The notes: generated by a model not told the origin, from the letters alone. A stretch of 64,000 nt of DNA from Cylindrospermum stagnale PCC 7417 (GCF_000317535.1 NC_019757.1:3054501-3118500); one strand, 5' to 3'; shown: positions 16,800 to 27,524, numbered from the stretch's first letter. A program made the numbers and translations.

Positions 16800-17999
16800 A
16801 TGCCAACAGCTATCAAAGAATCTCAGGACTATGTCGCGCTGGCTACTTCTTTAGCGCTAGATTTTGCCCAGAATGCGGTGGAAAGGGACAAACAAGGGGT
16901 AACGGCGAAGTTTGAAAGAGACCGTCTGCGCCGGAGTGGTTTGCTGAAACTGATTATTCCCCAAGAATATGGCGGACTGGGAGCAACCTGGATCACAGCA
17001 CTGGAAATTGTGCGCGAGTTCGCCAAAGTAGACGGTTCTATTGCTCATCTTTTGGGCTATCACTATTTGCAGGTGGTTACGCCTCATCTTTTTGGCACCT
17101 TAGAACAAAAAGTGAATTACTACACATGGACAGCTAGAAATAACTGGTTTTGGGGAAATGCCCTCAACCCCCGTGATTCGCGGCTGACTCTCACTCCCAA
17201 CGGTAATAACTTGCGTCTCAATGGAATCAAGAGCTTTTGTTCGGGTGCAAAAGATTCCGATATGCTGACAGTATCAACGCTGCTGGCAGGGGCATCTAAA
17301 CCAGTTGTGCTTGCTATTCCGACATTCAGCCACGGAATCACTATCCATAATGACTGGGATAATATTGGTCAACGGCAAACAGATAGTAGTAGTGTTTCTT
17401 TTTCTAACGTATTGGTCAAAGAAATTGAGATTTTGGCAGATCCTGAGTCTTTAGGTAGTCCTTTTGCTGGACTGCGAGTTTATATTTCCCACTTAGTCAG
17501 GGCGAATATTTTGTTAGGAATTGCTTTGGGTGCGTTTTCTCAAGCGAAGGAATACACTACCAGCCAAACCGAACTATGGCAAACATCAGATATTGAGAGT
17601 AAGAGTACCGATCCCTATATTTTGCAGACTTACGGCCAGATGTGGATTGATTTGCAAGCTGTAACCTCGCTCACCGATGAAGCTGCGGTTAAGTTACAAG
17701 CAGCATGGGAGCAGGGACTACAACTCACGGAGGCTGAGTTTAATGAGAGTGCGATCGCTATTACTACAGCTACGGCCTTAGCTACAAGAGTGGGGCTAGA
17801 AATCACTAATCAGATATTTGAGGTGATGGGTGCGATGGCGCAACGCCCGCTGGAAGCGATCGCCACAGATCCAGAATACGGTTTTGACCGCTACTCGCGC
17901 CATCTGCGATCGCTTACCCTTGATGAGCCGCTAGCTTACAAGGTGCGCCAGGTCGGCCAATGGGTGCTCAATCAGGAATTATCCCGAACCAAGGCTTAA
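16800..17999 (+). CDS. Acyl-CoA-dehydrogenase-fold flavoprotein, SfnB/DszC-like
   Basis: A 399-residue flavoprotein of the acyl-CoA dehydrogenase superfamily. The N-terminal helical domain (VTAKFERDRLRRSGLLKLIIPQ), a middle beta domain with GIKSFCSGA, and the C-terminal helical bundle are in the family order. The sequence lacks the usual acyl-CoA dehydrogenase catalytic-Glu context and looks more like the SfnB/DszC monooxygenases, which use reduced flavin to oxidise organosulfur compounds such as dimethyl sulfone or dibenzothiophene. A remnant of an SsuD-like monooxygenase follows 190 bp downstream, which supports a sulfur role. A true acyl-CoA dehydrogenase cannot be ruled out. Confidence 0.78.
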   Translation: MPTAIKESQDYVALATSLALDFAQNAVERDKQGVTAKFERDRLRRSGLLKLIIPQEYGGLGATWITALEIVREFAKVDGSIAHLLGYHYLQVVTPHLFGTLEQKVNYYTWTARNNWFWGNALNPRDSRLTLTPNGNNLRLNGIKSFCSGAKDSDMLTVSTLLAGASKPVVLAIPTFSHGITIHNDWDNIGQRQTDSSSVSFSNVLVKEIEILADPESLGSPFAGLRVYISHLVRANILLGIALGAFSQAKEYTTSQTELWQTSDIESKSTDPYILQTYGQMWIDLQAVTSLTDEAAVKLQAAWEQGLQLTEAEFNESAIAITTATALATRVGLEITNQIFEVMGAMAQRPLEAIATDPEYGFDRYSRHLRSLTLDEPLAYKVRQVGQWVLNQELSRTKA

Positions 18000-18189
18000 T
18001 CGATCAACCGACTTGATTTTTAAATCTGTCCATGATAGCTTTTGCTTGGAGATAATTCAACGGTTTTCCGAGCGACTTACCGGAGTATAGGTGAACTGAT
18101 ATCACAGCTAAATAGGCGGTCAAGGCGAGAGTACTAGAGTTTACCTTTAGGCTCTCATCCTTTCTTGATAAATTTTCAACAGTTTGCCC

Positions 18190-18423
18190 AAGAAAGCGAA
18201 ATCGACGATTGCCACTGCTACTGGTGCTGATGGCAATAATACAGCCCTTGTGGGGACTCCAGAACAGGTAGCGGAATCCCTGGTGAATTACTAGCGGGGG
18301 TGACAACTCTGCTGATTCGCGGCTTTAACCCAAGCTTAAGATGCGATCGCTTACGGTCGTGATTTGATTTTCTTAGTCCGAGCAGAAGTGCAACAGCGAG
18401 AGCGACAAGCAGTTGTCGTCTAG
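18190..18423 (+). pseudogene. Remnant of an SsuD-like FMN-dependent monooxygenase (C-terminus)
   Basis: Translation gives TALVGTPEQVAESLVNY, then after a one-base shift LAGVTTLLIRGFNPS, then after a shift back DAIAYGRDLIFLVRAEVQQRE. Joined, these make the characteristic C-terminus of alkanesulfonate-monooxygenase-type luciferase-like enzymes (GTPEQVAE...YxxxGVTTxLIRGFxP...DAIxYGRxLIxLVRAEV). Stop codons and two compensating frameshifts break it, and the first roughly 300 residues are missing. It follows the SfnB-like gene directly. The match is by family recognition. The minus-strand open frame over this stretch (18004-18306) is antisense to it and is not called. Confidence 0.78.
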
Positions 18424-18454
18424 TCCATTTTTACCAAAGATGAGTAGATAACCC

Positions 18455-18718
18455 ATGACCAAAGTTTTCCTTCTCAATGCCAATCAACAACCGTTATATC
18501 CCATACGCATCAGCCTAGCCCGGATATTATTGTCACAAGGTAAAGCCACTGTGTTTCGGCGATATCCATTTACGATCATTCTCAAAGAAACTTTTAGCCA
18601 CCCAAAACTGGGGCAATTAGAGTTTAAAATGCAACCTAGTGGCAAAACCCCTCCCATGATAGGCCAAAAACTCAATATTATTGATGTTGGTCGGTTCTCG
18701 AAGCGAGGAAACAAATGA
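18455..18718 (+). pseudogene. N-terminal fragment of an IscB/RRXRR-type HNH endonuclease
   Basis: An 87-codon frame whose first 60 residues match the start of IscB-like nucleases: VFLLNANQQPLYP (PLMP domain), ARILLSQGKATVFRR with the arginine-rich RRXRR-type motif, and YPFTIILKE. It then reaches the RuvC-I region as LEFKMQPSGKT, where a family member would read close to LKIDPGSKT, so the catalytic Asp is replaced by Gln. The bridge helix, HNH and remaining RuvC parts are absent. IscB proteins are RNA-guided nucleases of IS200/IS605-type elements. This is a dead remnant, probably left by an insertion that helped break up the surrounding locus. Its stop overlaps the ATG of the next gene (18715). 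Confidence 0.75.
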
Positions 18719-19409
18719 CAAACTACACCAGCCTAAAACCGCTACCAGAAGACCAGTGGTTTATTCAAAGCCAAGAACTACGTTCTTTTGTGGCGACAGT
18801 GCGGGAAATTAACGCCAGCATTGCTGATAACCGCGCCCAAACTCTAGCTAGATTAGAACCCTATTTTCAAGAATTACTCGCTCAACAGGGATGGTTGCCC
18901 GAACATTTCGCCCAAGTTAACCCCAAAAGCAAAATGGGCGGTGGGATTGGTCAATGGCTGCTTTATCGCTCAAAAGACCGTGCTCTGTCAGTCTTCAGCT
19001 TGGTGATTCCCGCTAGTTCAACAACGCCTGTTCATGATCATTTGGCTTGGGGACTGATTGGTTTATACCAAGGCAATCAAGAAGAGACAGTATATCGGCG
19101 TGTAGATGATGGTTCCTCAGCACTCCAGGCACAATTACAAGTAGTCGAAGTGCGATCGCCTCCGGCGGGCGCTCCGCGCCATCGCTCCAACCGGGAGATA
19201 TCTATCGCCTTTTACCGCCAAAAGGTGATATTCACGCCGTGAAAACCACATCCCAGACTCCATCTATATCCATCCATATCCTCGGTAACGATACTGGCTG
19301 CATCTGGCGTCACCAGTTCACTCCCGAATCCCACAGCGTCAAGCCATTTCGTTCTGGATATGCCAACGCTCCCTGTCAGGAAGAAGAAAAAGAACGTGTC
19401 CACATTTAA
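18715..19409 (+). pseudogene. Cysteine-dioxygenase-like cupin, frameshifted by a 26-bp repeat
   Basis: A cupin enzyme of the cysteine-dioxygenase-like family (Fe-dependent thiol oxidation), with the first metal-binding motif in PVHDHLAWGLIGLYQG. The frame from ATG 18715 runs normally to VVEVRS, then reads through a 26-bp insert and ends at 19242 with an unrelated tail (IAFYRQKVIFTP). Removing the insert restores LQPGDIYRLLPPKGDIHAV, containing the second His motif, and continues to TAA at 19407-19409 (about 222 residues). The insert therefore removes the second cupin motif and inactivates the gene. The restored stop overlaps the aldolase GTG start by 14 bp, so the two genes were translationally coupled. 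Confidence 0.8.
19160..19185. repeat. Small dispersed repeat inserted in a HIP1 site
   Basis: A 26-bp segment, CTCCGGCGGGCGCTCCGCGC plus CATCGC, directly follows the HIP1 octamer at 19152-19159. Its own end (CATCGC) rebuilds most of the HIP1 half-site. A 27-bp relative sits in the same context inside the TPR gene (46002-46028). It is of the kind described as very small mobile repeats in Nostoc genomes. Confidence 0.8.
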
Positions 19410-20157
19410 TCGACCCCAACCCCCGATATTTGATCGAGTTGAAGAAGAACGCCTGCACCGCAAGCAACGCCTAGCCGCAGCCTTTCGCCTATTTGGCAAG
19501 TTAGGATTTAGTGAGGGAATCGCCGGGCATATTACAGCTCGCGATCCTGAATTTACAGATCATTTCTGGGTGAATCCCCTAGGCGTATACTTCGGTCATA
19601 TCCGAGTCTCAGACCTATTATTGGTGAACAGCGAAGGCGAAGTTGTTAAAGGTTCTCGTTCTGTAAATCAAGCTGCTTTCGCCATTCATTCCCAGATTCA
19701 TGAAGCTCGACCTGATGTCATAGCCGCAGCACACGCCCATTCACTTTATGGTAAAGCTTGGTCTAGCTTGGGTCGTCTACTTGATCCCTTGACTCAAGAC
19801 GCCTGTGCATTTTACCAAGACCAAGCGTTATTCAATGACTACACAGGAGTAGTGCTAGACACCTCCGAAGGTAAGCTTTTAGCTGAAGCCTTGGGTGACA
19901 AGAAAGCAATTATTTTGCGGAACCACGGCATTTTGACCGTGGGACACACAGTTGATGCAGCGGCTTGGTGGTACATAAGTTTAGAGCGATCGTGCCAAGC
20001 GCAGTTGCTAGCAGAAGCCGCAGGCAAACCCCATATCATCAAACACGAGACTGCTACTTTAGCACGCAGCCAAGTGGGGTCACATTCGAGCGGGTGGTTT
20101 AGTTTCCAGCCACTTTATGACAGAATTTTGCGCGAAGAACCTGATTTGCTTGATTAG
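19396..20157 (+). CDS. Class II aldolase/adducin family protein
   Basis: A 253-residue protein with the class II aldolase fold. The zinc ligands are visible as the His pair in AAAHAHSLYGKAW and His in LRNHGILTVG. Family members cleave or epimerise sugar phosphates or decarboxylate small hydroxy acids; the substrate here is not apparent. The GTG at 19396 gives VSTFNRPQPPIFDR and is favoured over an upstream ATG at 19360, because it sits within the 14-bp overlap with the restored end of the cupin gene. The two form the downstream part of a possible organosulfur group. Confidence 0.8.
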   Translation: MSTFNRPQPPIFDRVEEERLHRKQRLAAAFRLFGKLGFSEGIAGHITARDPEFTDHFWVNPLGVYFGHIRVSDLLLVNSEGEVVKGSRSVNQAAFAIHSQIHEARPDVIAAAHAHSLYGKAWSSLGRLLDPLTQDACAFYQDQALFNDYTGVVLDTSEGKLLAEALGDKKAIILRNHGILTVGHTVDAAAWWYISLERSCQAQLLAEAAGKPHIIKHETATLARSQVGSHSSGWFSFQPLYDRILREEPDLLD

Positions 20158-20542
20158 TATTGTATTTTTGGCATTGGGAAAAGAATAAGGGAAGTTTCAA
20201 ATTACTCCACTTTCTAGTTTTTTGAATTCTGCAAGCCGCATACTCGTGACTTCTAGTCATGAGTTAGGCGATCGATATTTCCAGATTTATTTCTAACATA
20301 TGTTCGCGCATTTTTATTCTGTCTCTGTACCAGTGCAATTACCACCACAATAAGTCCTGGAGTAACGAGATATTTTAGCAGGGTTAGTGAGGTATGATCG
20401 GCATTGAACCGAGATGTTGTAATTACTTGCATTCTAGGTCTGATAACCCCAATCTAGACAGGGAAAAAATCAATGTTTTTCAAAACATCTTGCAGTTTTT
20501 TACAAGAATCTCGGTGCTATACCGTTAGCTTATACCTGCTAT
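20158..20542. other. Intergenic region between convergent genes
   Basis: 385 bp without a gene. A stem (ACTCGTGACT at 20242-20251 against AGTCATGAGT at 20255-20264, one mismatch) could stop transcription from the aldolase, although no T-run follows. A HIP1-like GGCGATCG core lies at about 20267. Confidence 0.45.
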
Positions 20543-21094
20543 TTAGGAACGAGTAATTCGATATCTAAGTGTGTAATCCCAGTCTGAGTAGCCTAGAGAG
20601 CTACCTGTTTTTTTAAATCTCCAGGCAACTTCTTCAAAGGCTGGTCCGGTGGAAGATATTACTAATTCGGTAGAACCAAGTAAGTCATCTTTATCTAAAC
20701 TAGCAAGAATGCCCACTCCCTTGACAGATGCTGACAGTATAGTTCCCGCCAGTACTCCTTTGGGGCCTGCTGCTGCTAATACTGCTGATACAGCGCTGGT
20801 AATCCCTGTAACTGTATCACCGTACTTAGACCAGTCTTTGCCAGCATCTTCGTCGTAAGCTTTGATTCCTCCTTTAATGCTTTCATCGGCTGGTACATTG
20901 CCTTCAAATAAAATGGATTGATCTGGCTTAAATTTTTTGACTTCTCCATCATTAATGTCTATGGGAGTTGTCAGAATTGCCTTGGTGATTCCCCCTCCTA
21001 CCAACGCACCGACTAGATAAAGCTCATCAGCACCTGTTACATCTTCAGTATCTTTGCACTGAACATTCACCAGTTGGATTTTTATTCTCGGCAT
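20543..21094 (-). CDS. Hypothetical protein (183 aa), possible C2-like domain
   Basis: From the start at 21094 (MPRIKIQLVNVQCKDTEDV) the product has 183 residues. An upstream in-frame ATG at 21181 would add 29 residues with a different composition. The N-terminal 90 residues look like a beta-sandwich with acidic loops (KDTEDVTGADELYLVGA; KAYDEDAGKDW), which is consistent with a calcium-binding C2-type domain, although no family assignment can be made. A Gly/Ala-rich hydrophobic stretch follows (about 95-130). The C-terminus is beta-like (YSDWDYTLRYRITRS). No operon partner. Confidence 0.55.
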   Translation of the reverse strand: MPRIKIQLVNVQCKDTEDVTGADELYLVGALVGGGITKAILTTPIDINDGEVKKFKPDQSILFEGNVPADESIKGGIKAYDEDAGKDWSKYGDTVTGITSAVSAVLAAAGPKGVLAGTILSASVKGVGILASLDKDDLLGSTELVISSTGPAFEEVAWRFKKTGSSLGYSDWDYTLRYRITRS

Positions 21095-21317
21095 ACTATT
21101 CTCCGATAAATATGTTGGATAAATTTCACCTTGATTCCAGAGTTTATTTACGTCAGACATCGCCCCAATTTGCCATTGCATAACAATAGAAAATTTGGGT
21201 TAAACACAGGAATATGGGTGAAGTAGTACAATTAGTAATCATCCTCAAGAAAAAGTTTTATGCAAACTTATTCCTGCTAAAAAACTATTTTTAATTGTTG
21301 GTAGATGCCGTCGTGAA

Positions 21318-22550
21318 CTACCCACACTGACTTGGAGTACCAAGTACAGTGTCGGCTTCTGTACTCACGGGGGAGTGCCGCAACTTAGACTTTCGCCCAA
21401 ATTTTGGTCTTATCCCCCCTCCTACAGCAGAGACGGCTGAACCTTCCGCCTTTATCAATCTGATACCTTCTGCTCTAATATTTATCGCTGCATTTCCATC
21501 ACGATCATGATGAGTGCCACAATGAGGACAAGTCCATTCACGGACATCCAATGGCATCTCACTCACTTGATAGAAACAATTAGAACAGAGCTTGGAACTG
21601 GGAAACCATCTATCAATCTCAACCAACTTTCCGCCTTTGCATTCTAGCTTATAGGCTAGAAAATTGGTGAATGTTCCCCATCCTGCATCAGATATTGATT
21701 TTGCCAAATTGTGATTACGAACCATGCCCAAGACATGAAGACTCTCTACTATAACAGCTTGACTATCGCTGACCAACTTATAGCTAAGTTTATGCAGAAA
21801 ATCTTGCCTAGAATTACTAATTCGTTCGTACACTTTAGCAACAACTTGGCGATATTTATTTCTTGATTTACTACCTTTTTGTTTACGTGCTAATTTTTTC
21901 TGCTTGCGCTTGAGATTATTTTCGTACTTGGCAAGGTGTTTAGGATTATCATACTGAGAAACTTTTTCGCCATCAGTAACAACAGCAAAATGCTTCAACC
22001 CTAAATCAATACCGTAAATCTTCCCGAATGTAATAGTTGGATTTTCCCCTTCTACTTCCGTCAGGATAGATACAAAATATTTACCTGATGGTGTTTTACA
22101 TACAGTTACAGTCTTGATTTTCCCCTCAACTGGTCTATGTATTTTGGCTTTGACTATTCCGATATTGCCGGGAATTTTGATATTACCATCTACAATTTTG
22201 ACGTTTTGAGGATATTGAATAGACTGTTTTCCATGCTTAGATTTGAACTTAGGAAACCCCGCACGTTTATCAAAAAAGTTTTTGTATGCTGTGGTTAGAT
22301 TTAGTGTTGTAGCTTGTAAAACTTGGCTGTAACAATCACCTAGCCAAATAGTATCTTCTGCTTTCTTGAGTATAGGAAGAAATGCGTTGAGTGCAGCACG
22401 GTTAAGTCCTTTACCCGTCTCTTTGTAAGTTTCAATTGACTTGTTTAGAGCATAATTCCACCACCATCTAGCACATCCAAAAGCTTGCGCTAGTTGTGTT
22501 TTTTGTTCTTTTGATGGGTATATACGAACCTGAACAGCCTTGTGTAGCAA
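21318..22550 (-). CDS. tnpB: TnpB, RNA-guided nuclease of an IS200/IS605 element
   Basis: A 410-residue TnpB. The RuvC-like active site looks complete: Asp in YGIDLGLKHF, Glu in VIVESLHVLGM and Asp in HDRDGNAAIN. The zinc ribbon has CSNC and CPHC pairs. The N-terminal OrfB_IS605 helix-turn-helix domain begins KAVQVRIYPSKEQK. The start TTG at 22548-22550 is supported by AAGGAGGTG seven bases upstream, a strong ribosome binding site. The last 12 codons overlap the right-end hairpin, where TnpB guide RNAs (omega/reRNA) normally originate. No tnpA partner. Confidence 0.92.
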   Translation of the reverse strand: MLHKAVQVRIYPSKEQKTQLAQAFGCARWWWNYALNKSIETYKETGKGLNRAALNAFLPILKKAEDTIWLGDCYSQVLQATTLNLTTAYKNFFDKRAGFPKFKSKHGKQSIQYPQNVKIVDGNIKIPGNIGIVKAKIHRPVEGKIKTVTVCKTPSGKYFVSILTEVEGENPTITFGKIYGIDLGLKHFAVVTDGEKVSQYDNPKHLAKYENNLKRKQKKLARKQKGSKSRNKYRQVVAKVYERISNSRQDFLHKLSYKLVSDSQAVIVESLHVLGMVRNHNLAKSISDAGWGTFTNFLAYKLECKGGKLVEIDRWFPSSKLCSNCFYQVSEMPLDVREWTCPHCGTHHDRDGNAAINIRAEGIRLIKAEGSAVSAVGGGIRPKFGRKSKLRHSPVSTEADTVLGTPSQCG

Positions 22551-22736
22551 TCAAATCACCTCCTTGATATTTATTTTACCATGATATATAATTTTTGATA
22601 AGAGTTTAATACATAATTTTGGAAAAACCTCAAATGTTCTTTGCTCTTACTCGGCTATGCCTCGTATTGATTGAGAACGATTTCGGTTTTTCCCGCCTTA
22701 TATCCCGCCACTGATTTGGAGTACCAAATTCAGTGG
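21324..22736 (-). mobile_element. IS200/IS605-family element carrying only tnpB (IS1341-like)
   Basis: The element is bounded by two matching imperfect hairpins: ACACTG-ACTTGG-AGTA-CCAAGT-A-CAGTGT (21324-21352) at the tnpB 3' end and CCACTG-ATTTGG-AGTA-CCAAAT-T-CAGTGG (22708-22736) at the other. Both share the loop context TTGGAGTACCAA and a bulge in the same place, as expected for subterminal hairpins bound by TnpA Y1 transposases. No tnpA is present, so movement would need a transposase in trans. Exact outer ends cannot be fixed without an empty site. Confidence 0.8.
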
Positions 22737-22821
22737 GGGACTTACGGCGTAATAGTTAAATCTCAGGTGTTGATGAAAGTGCTTGCATAGACCCCTGCCA
22801 GAGTCATCTTTGCATAGAGCT

Positions 22822-23820
22822 TCAAGATCCAGTACTTGAGCATACAGCAACAGCCGTATCGGGGTAATCGCTAAATACCCCATCAATGCCTAAATTGAAG
22901 AACAGTTGATATTCTCCTTGGGGATTTCCTTGAAAATCTAGGGGTAAAAAGGAATCTTCATTGCGGAAAGTCCAGAGGTGAACCAATAAACCAGCTGCAT
23001 GAGCATCAGTGACTAAAGATGTCGGTGAGAGCAATTTACCAAGGCTATCTCTCTTCACAACTAGGTTTTTATTGACACCAACTGCTTGTGCATATTTAGC
23101 TATCTCCTTTAACCCTGATGTAGCGGCTAAATCTGCATAGGTGCGGTGATTGCCACTGACTACAAAATCATAGGGCAAACCATGCTCGTTAAGCAATTGC
23201 ACTAAAGGTAAATCAGTTGTTTGAGATAATTCTTGGAGGTTGCTAACTTCAAAAGACTGAATAAAAACAGGTGCGTTGGCTCCCTGATAACCGTTTGCTG
23301 TTAAAGTTGCCAGTAGGGGCGGTTCTAGTGATAAGCCAAGAGATTTAAAATAAGTAGGGTGTTTAGTTTCTGGGTAAATACCAATGGTGCGATTAATTTG
23401 GGCACTTTTGCCTTGAACTAAATCAATGATTTCTTGCAGCGTCGGGATTTCCCATCGTCCGTTGTATGCGGTATTGTGCGATCGCATTTCGGGAATTCGC
23501 TCGATTGCTCTGAGGGTTTTCAGTTCCGCTAAGGTGAAGTCTTCTGTAAACCAGCCTGATTTGGATTCACCATCAATGATCTTGGTAGTTTGACGGTGAG
23601 CAAACTCCCCACGGCTAGCAACATCAGTGGTTTCGGAAATTTCGTTTTCATGACGAGCAATTAAAACCCCGTCTTTGGTGGAAACCAAATCTGGTTCAAT
23701 AAAGTCAGCCCCTAGTGCGATCGCTAATTCATAAGCTGCTAAAGTATGTTCTGGACGGTAGCCACTAGCCCCTCGGTGGGCAATAATTATCGGGGGTTTA
23801 CCTGTAAATGTATGAGTCAT
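22822..23820 (-). CDS. Glycerophosphodiester phosphodiesterase
   Basis: A 332-residue GDPD-family enzyme that hydrolyses glycerophosphodiesters to glycerol-3-phosphate and an alcohol. Catalytic motifs are visible at the start: IIAHRGASGYRPEHTLAAY and FIEPDLVSTKDGVLIARHE, supplying His, Glu, Asp and the second His. The middle loop (TKIIDGESKSGWFTEDFTLAEL) is as in the GlpQ group. No signal peptide is present, so a cytoplasmic location is likely, unlike E. coli GlpQ. It lies 86 bp beyond the left-end hairpin of the TnpB element, which is therefore inserted close downstream. Confidence 0.88.
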   Translation of the reverse strand: MTHTFTGKPPIIIAHRGASGYRPEHTLAAYELAIALGADFIEPDLVSTKDGVLIARHENEISETTDVASRGEFAHRQTTKIIDGESKSGWFTEDFTLAELKTLRAIERIPEMRSHNTAYNGRWEIPTLQEIIDLVQGKSAQINRTIGIYPETKHPTYFKSLGLSLEPPLLATLTANGYQGANAPVFIQSFEVSNLQELSQTTDLPLVQLLNEHGLPYDFVVSGNHRTYADLAATSGLKEIAKYAQAVGVNKNLVVKRDSLGKLLSPTSLVTDAHAAGLLVHLWTFRNEDSFLPLDFQGNPQGEYQLFFNLGIDGVFSDYPDTAVAVCSSTGS

Positions 23821-24141
23821 AAATTTCTGTTGTTGGGGATTTTGTTATAGTCATTTTATCTAATTTATGCAAAGATTTTTTTGAACAAACTGCACAGGAC
23901 ATAATCAATATCAAAAGCAGCGTTGAACCAGAGAAAAAGCACAGTTTGAGCAATAAGTTTGGCAACGGTGTAGTTAGGGAATTTCTTGTTAAGATATGCT
24001 AAAGTAAAAACCAAAATTTACTTAAAAAATGAGATAAAAAAGGTGAAAATTTTAGCCAAATCTTTAAAATAAATTTATTCAGATAAACCGCCAAAGAGTT
24101 AAAATAGAAGTATCAAGTAAAAACTGGGTGCTGGTAAAGCT
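23821..24141. other. Intergenic region between divergent genes
   Basis: About 320 bp, AT-rich, between the divergent GDPD and VWA genes. No palindrome, STRR or RNA gene was recognised. It should hold both promoters. Confidence 0.45.
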
Positions 24142-25206
24142 ATGACAAACAACAATATCGAAGTTGTTTTTAGTTTTGATACTACTGGAAGTATGTATCC
24201 TTGCCTGACTCAAGTACGACGAAAAATCAAAGAAACCGTTACCAGATTAATTAATGAACTTCCTCTAATCCGCATTGGGATTATTGCTCATGGTGACTAT
24301 TGTGATGTCGGCTCAACTTATGTCACTAAAATATTTAACCTCTCTGGTGATGTTGATAAAATTTGTGATTTTGTCCAAAATGTCGAAGCTACTGGCGGCG
24401 GAGATGCGCCAGAATGTTATGAGTTAGTATTACATCAATCCCAATCTCTAGCTTGGTCAAAGTCTGCATCTAAATCACTGGTTTTGATTGGTGATGATAT
24501 TCCCCACCCGCCAGCACACAATCCTCAAAAGCTAAATTGGCGCCAAGAGTTAGATAAATTAGCTGAGGCAGAAATTACGGTTTATGGAGTTCAAGCACTC
24601 AATCGCTCTCATGCTACTCCTTTTTATCGAGAAATCGCTGAAAAGTCAGGCGGTTTTCATATCAATCTTGACCAATTTTCTTATGTTACCGATTTGTTTT
24701 TAGCTGTTTGCTATCAGCAATCATCAAATGATCAGCTACAAGCTTATGAAAAAGAAGTAATTGACGAAGGGCGGATGAGTCGGGGGTTAAATAAAATATT
24801 TAACTCCATGATGAAGCGAGAAGCCGTATCATATTATGAATCGGCTGACTTACGGGCAGTTTCTCCCCAACGGTTTCAGGTTTTAGAGGTTGATCAAGAT
24901 ATTTCAATTAAAGCTTTTGTGTTAGAAAATGGGTTAAGCTTTAAAGTGGGACGTGGTTTTTATGAATTTACAAAAACCGAAACTATCCAAGCTGCTAAAG
25001 AAATTATCTTGATGGAACGGGCAACAGGTGATTTATTTGCCGGCAGCGCCGCTAGAGAAATGTTAGGTCTACCGATGGATGCGTCAATCCGGATCAAACC
25101 GAGTAACCTAGAAAAGTATGTGGTGTTTGTTCAAAGTACTTCTGCTAATCGTAAATTGATTGGCAAGACCCGATTTTTATATGAAGTCGAAGATTGGGAT
25201 CGCTGA
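24142..25206 (+). CDS. VWA-domain protein
   Basis: A 354-residue protein with a von Willebrand A domain in residues 1-200. The metal-ion-dependent adhesion site appears as FDTTGSM (a D-x-T-x-S variant) with a later acidic Asp in GGGDAPE. This glycine-rich Asp-Ala-Pro-Glu motif is typical of the VWA domain found beside alpha-kinases (VWKA-like). The C-terminal half (200-354) is alpha/beta with no recognised domain (MKREAVSYYES; FVQSTSANRKLIGKTRFLYEV). No signal peptide. The role, perhaps metal-dependent protein binding, is unknown. It is followed by a 14-bp terminator-like stem. Confidence 0.75.
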   Translation: MTNNNIEVVFSFDTTGSMYPCLTQVRRKIKETVTRLINELPLIRIGIIAHGDYCDVGSTYVTKIFNLSGDVDKICDFVQNVEATGGGDAPECYELVLHQSQSLAWSKSASKSLVLIGDDIPHPPAHNPQKLNWRQELDKLAEAEITVYGVQALNRSHATPFYREIAEKSGGFHINLDQFSYVTDLFLAVCYQQSSNDQLQAYEKEVIDEGRMSRGLNKIFNSMMKREAVSYYESADLRAVSPQRFQVLEVDQDISIKAFVLENGLSFKVGRGFYEFTKTETIQAAKEIILMERATGDLFAGSAAREMLGLPMDASIRIKPSNLEKYVVFVQSTSANRKLIGKTRFLYEVEDWDR

Positions 25207-25221
25207 TTAACGTTTAAGATC

Positions 25222-25254
25222 AGATTCCCGACTTCTCTAAGAAGTAGGGAATCT
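25222..25254 (+). terminator. Stem-loop after the VWA gene
   Basis: AGATTCCCGACTTC (25222-25235) pairs with GAAGTAGGGAATCT (25241-25254), one mismatch, followed by TGATTT. A close relative (AGATCCCC...GGGGATCT) lies at 52991-53022, so this is probably a repeated hairpin family used as a terminator. Confidence 0.6.
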
Positions 25255-25292
25255 TGATTTAGCCTGCACTCAGCAGGTTTTATGATCTTTAA

Positions 25293-27350
<2,058 letters not shown>

Positions 27351-27524
27351 AGTTTGGGTATTTGCTCTTCGAGTGCCTAAATAAAGAACCCATTTGCTTT
27401 CCTCGGATTACCCAGCGTCACACCTCACAGCTTCCACGGCACTTACAAACCTGTTTAACCAAATGGGGAAACTTCTTTCTGCTTAAACCAAGCAACGAAG
27501 AAATTTCCCCAATCAAACTACAGT

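Noticed and set aside
18004-18306. 100-codon frame on the minus strand
   Set aside because: Its N-terminal half is exactly antisense to the recognisable SsuD-like remnant; the rest has no family signal.
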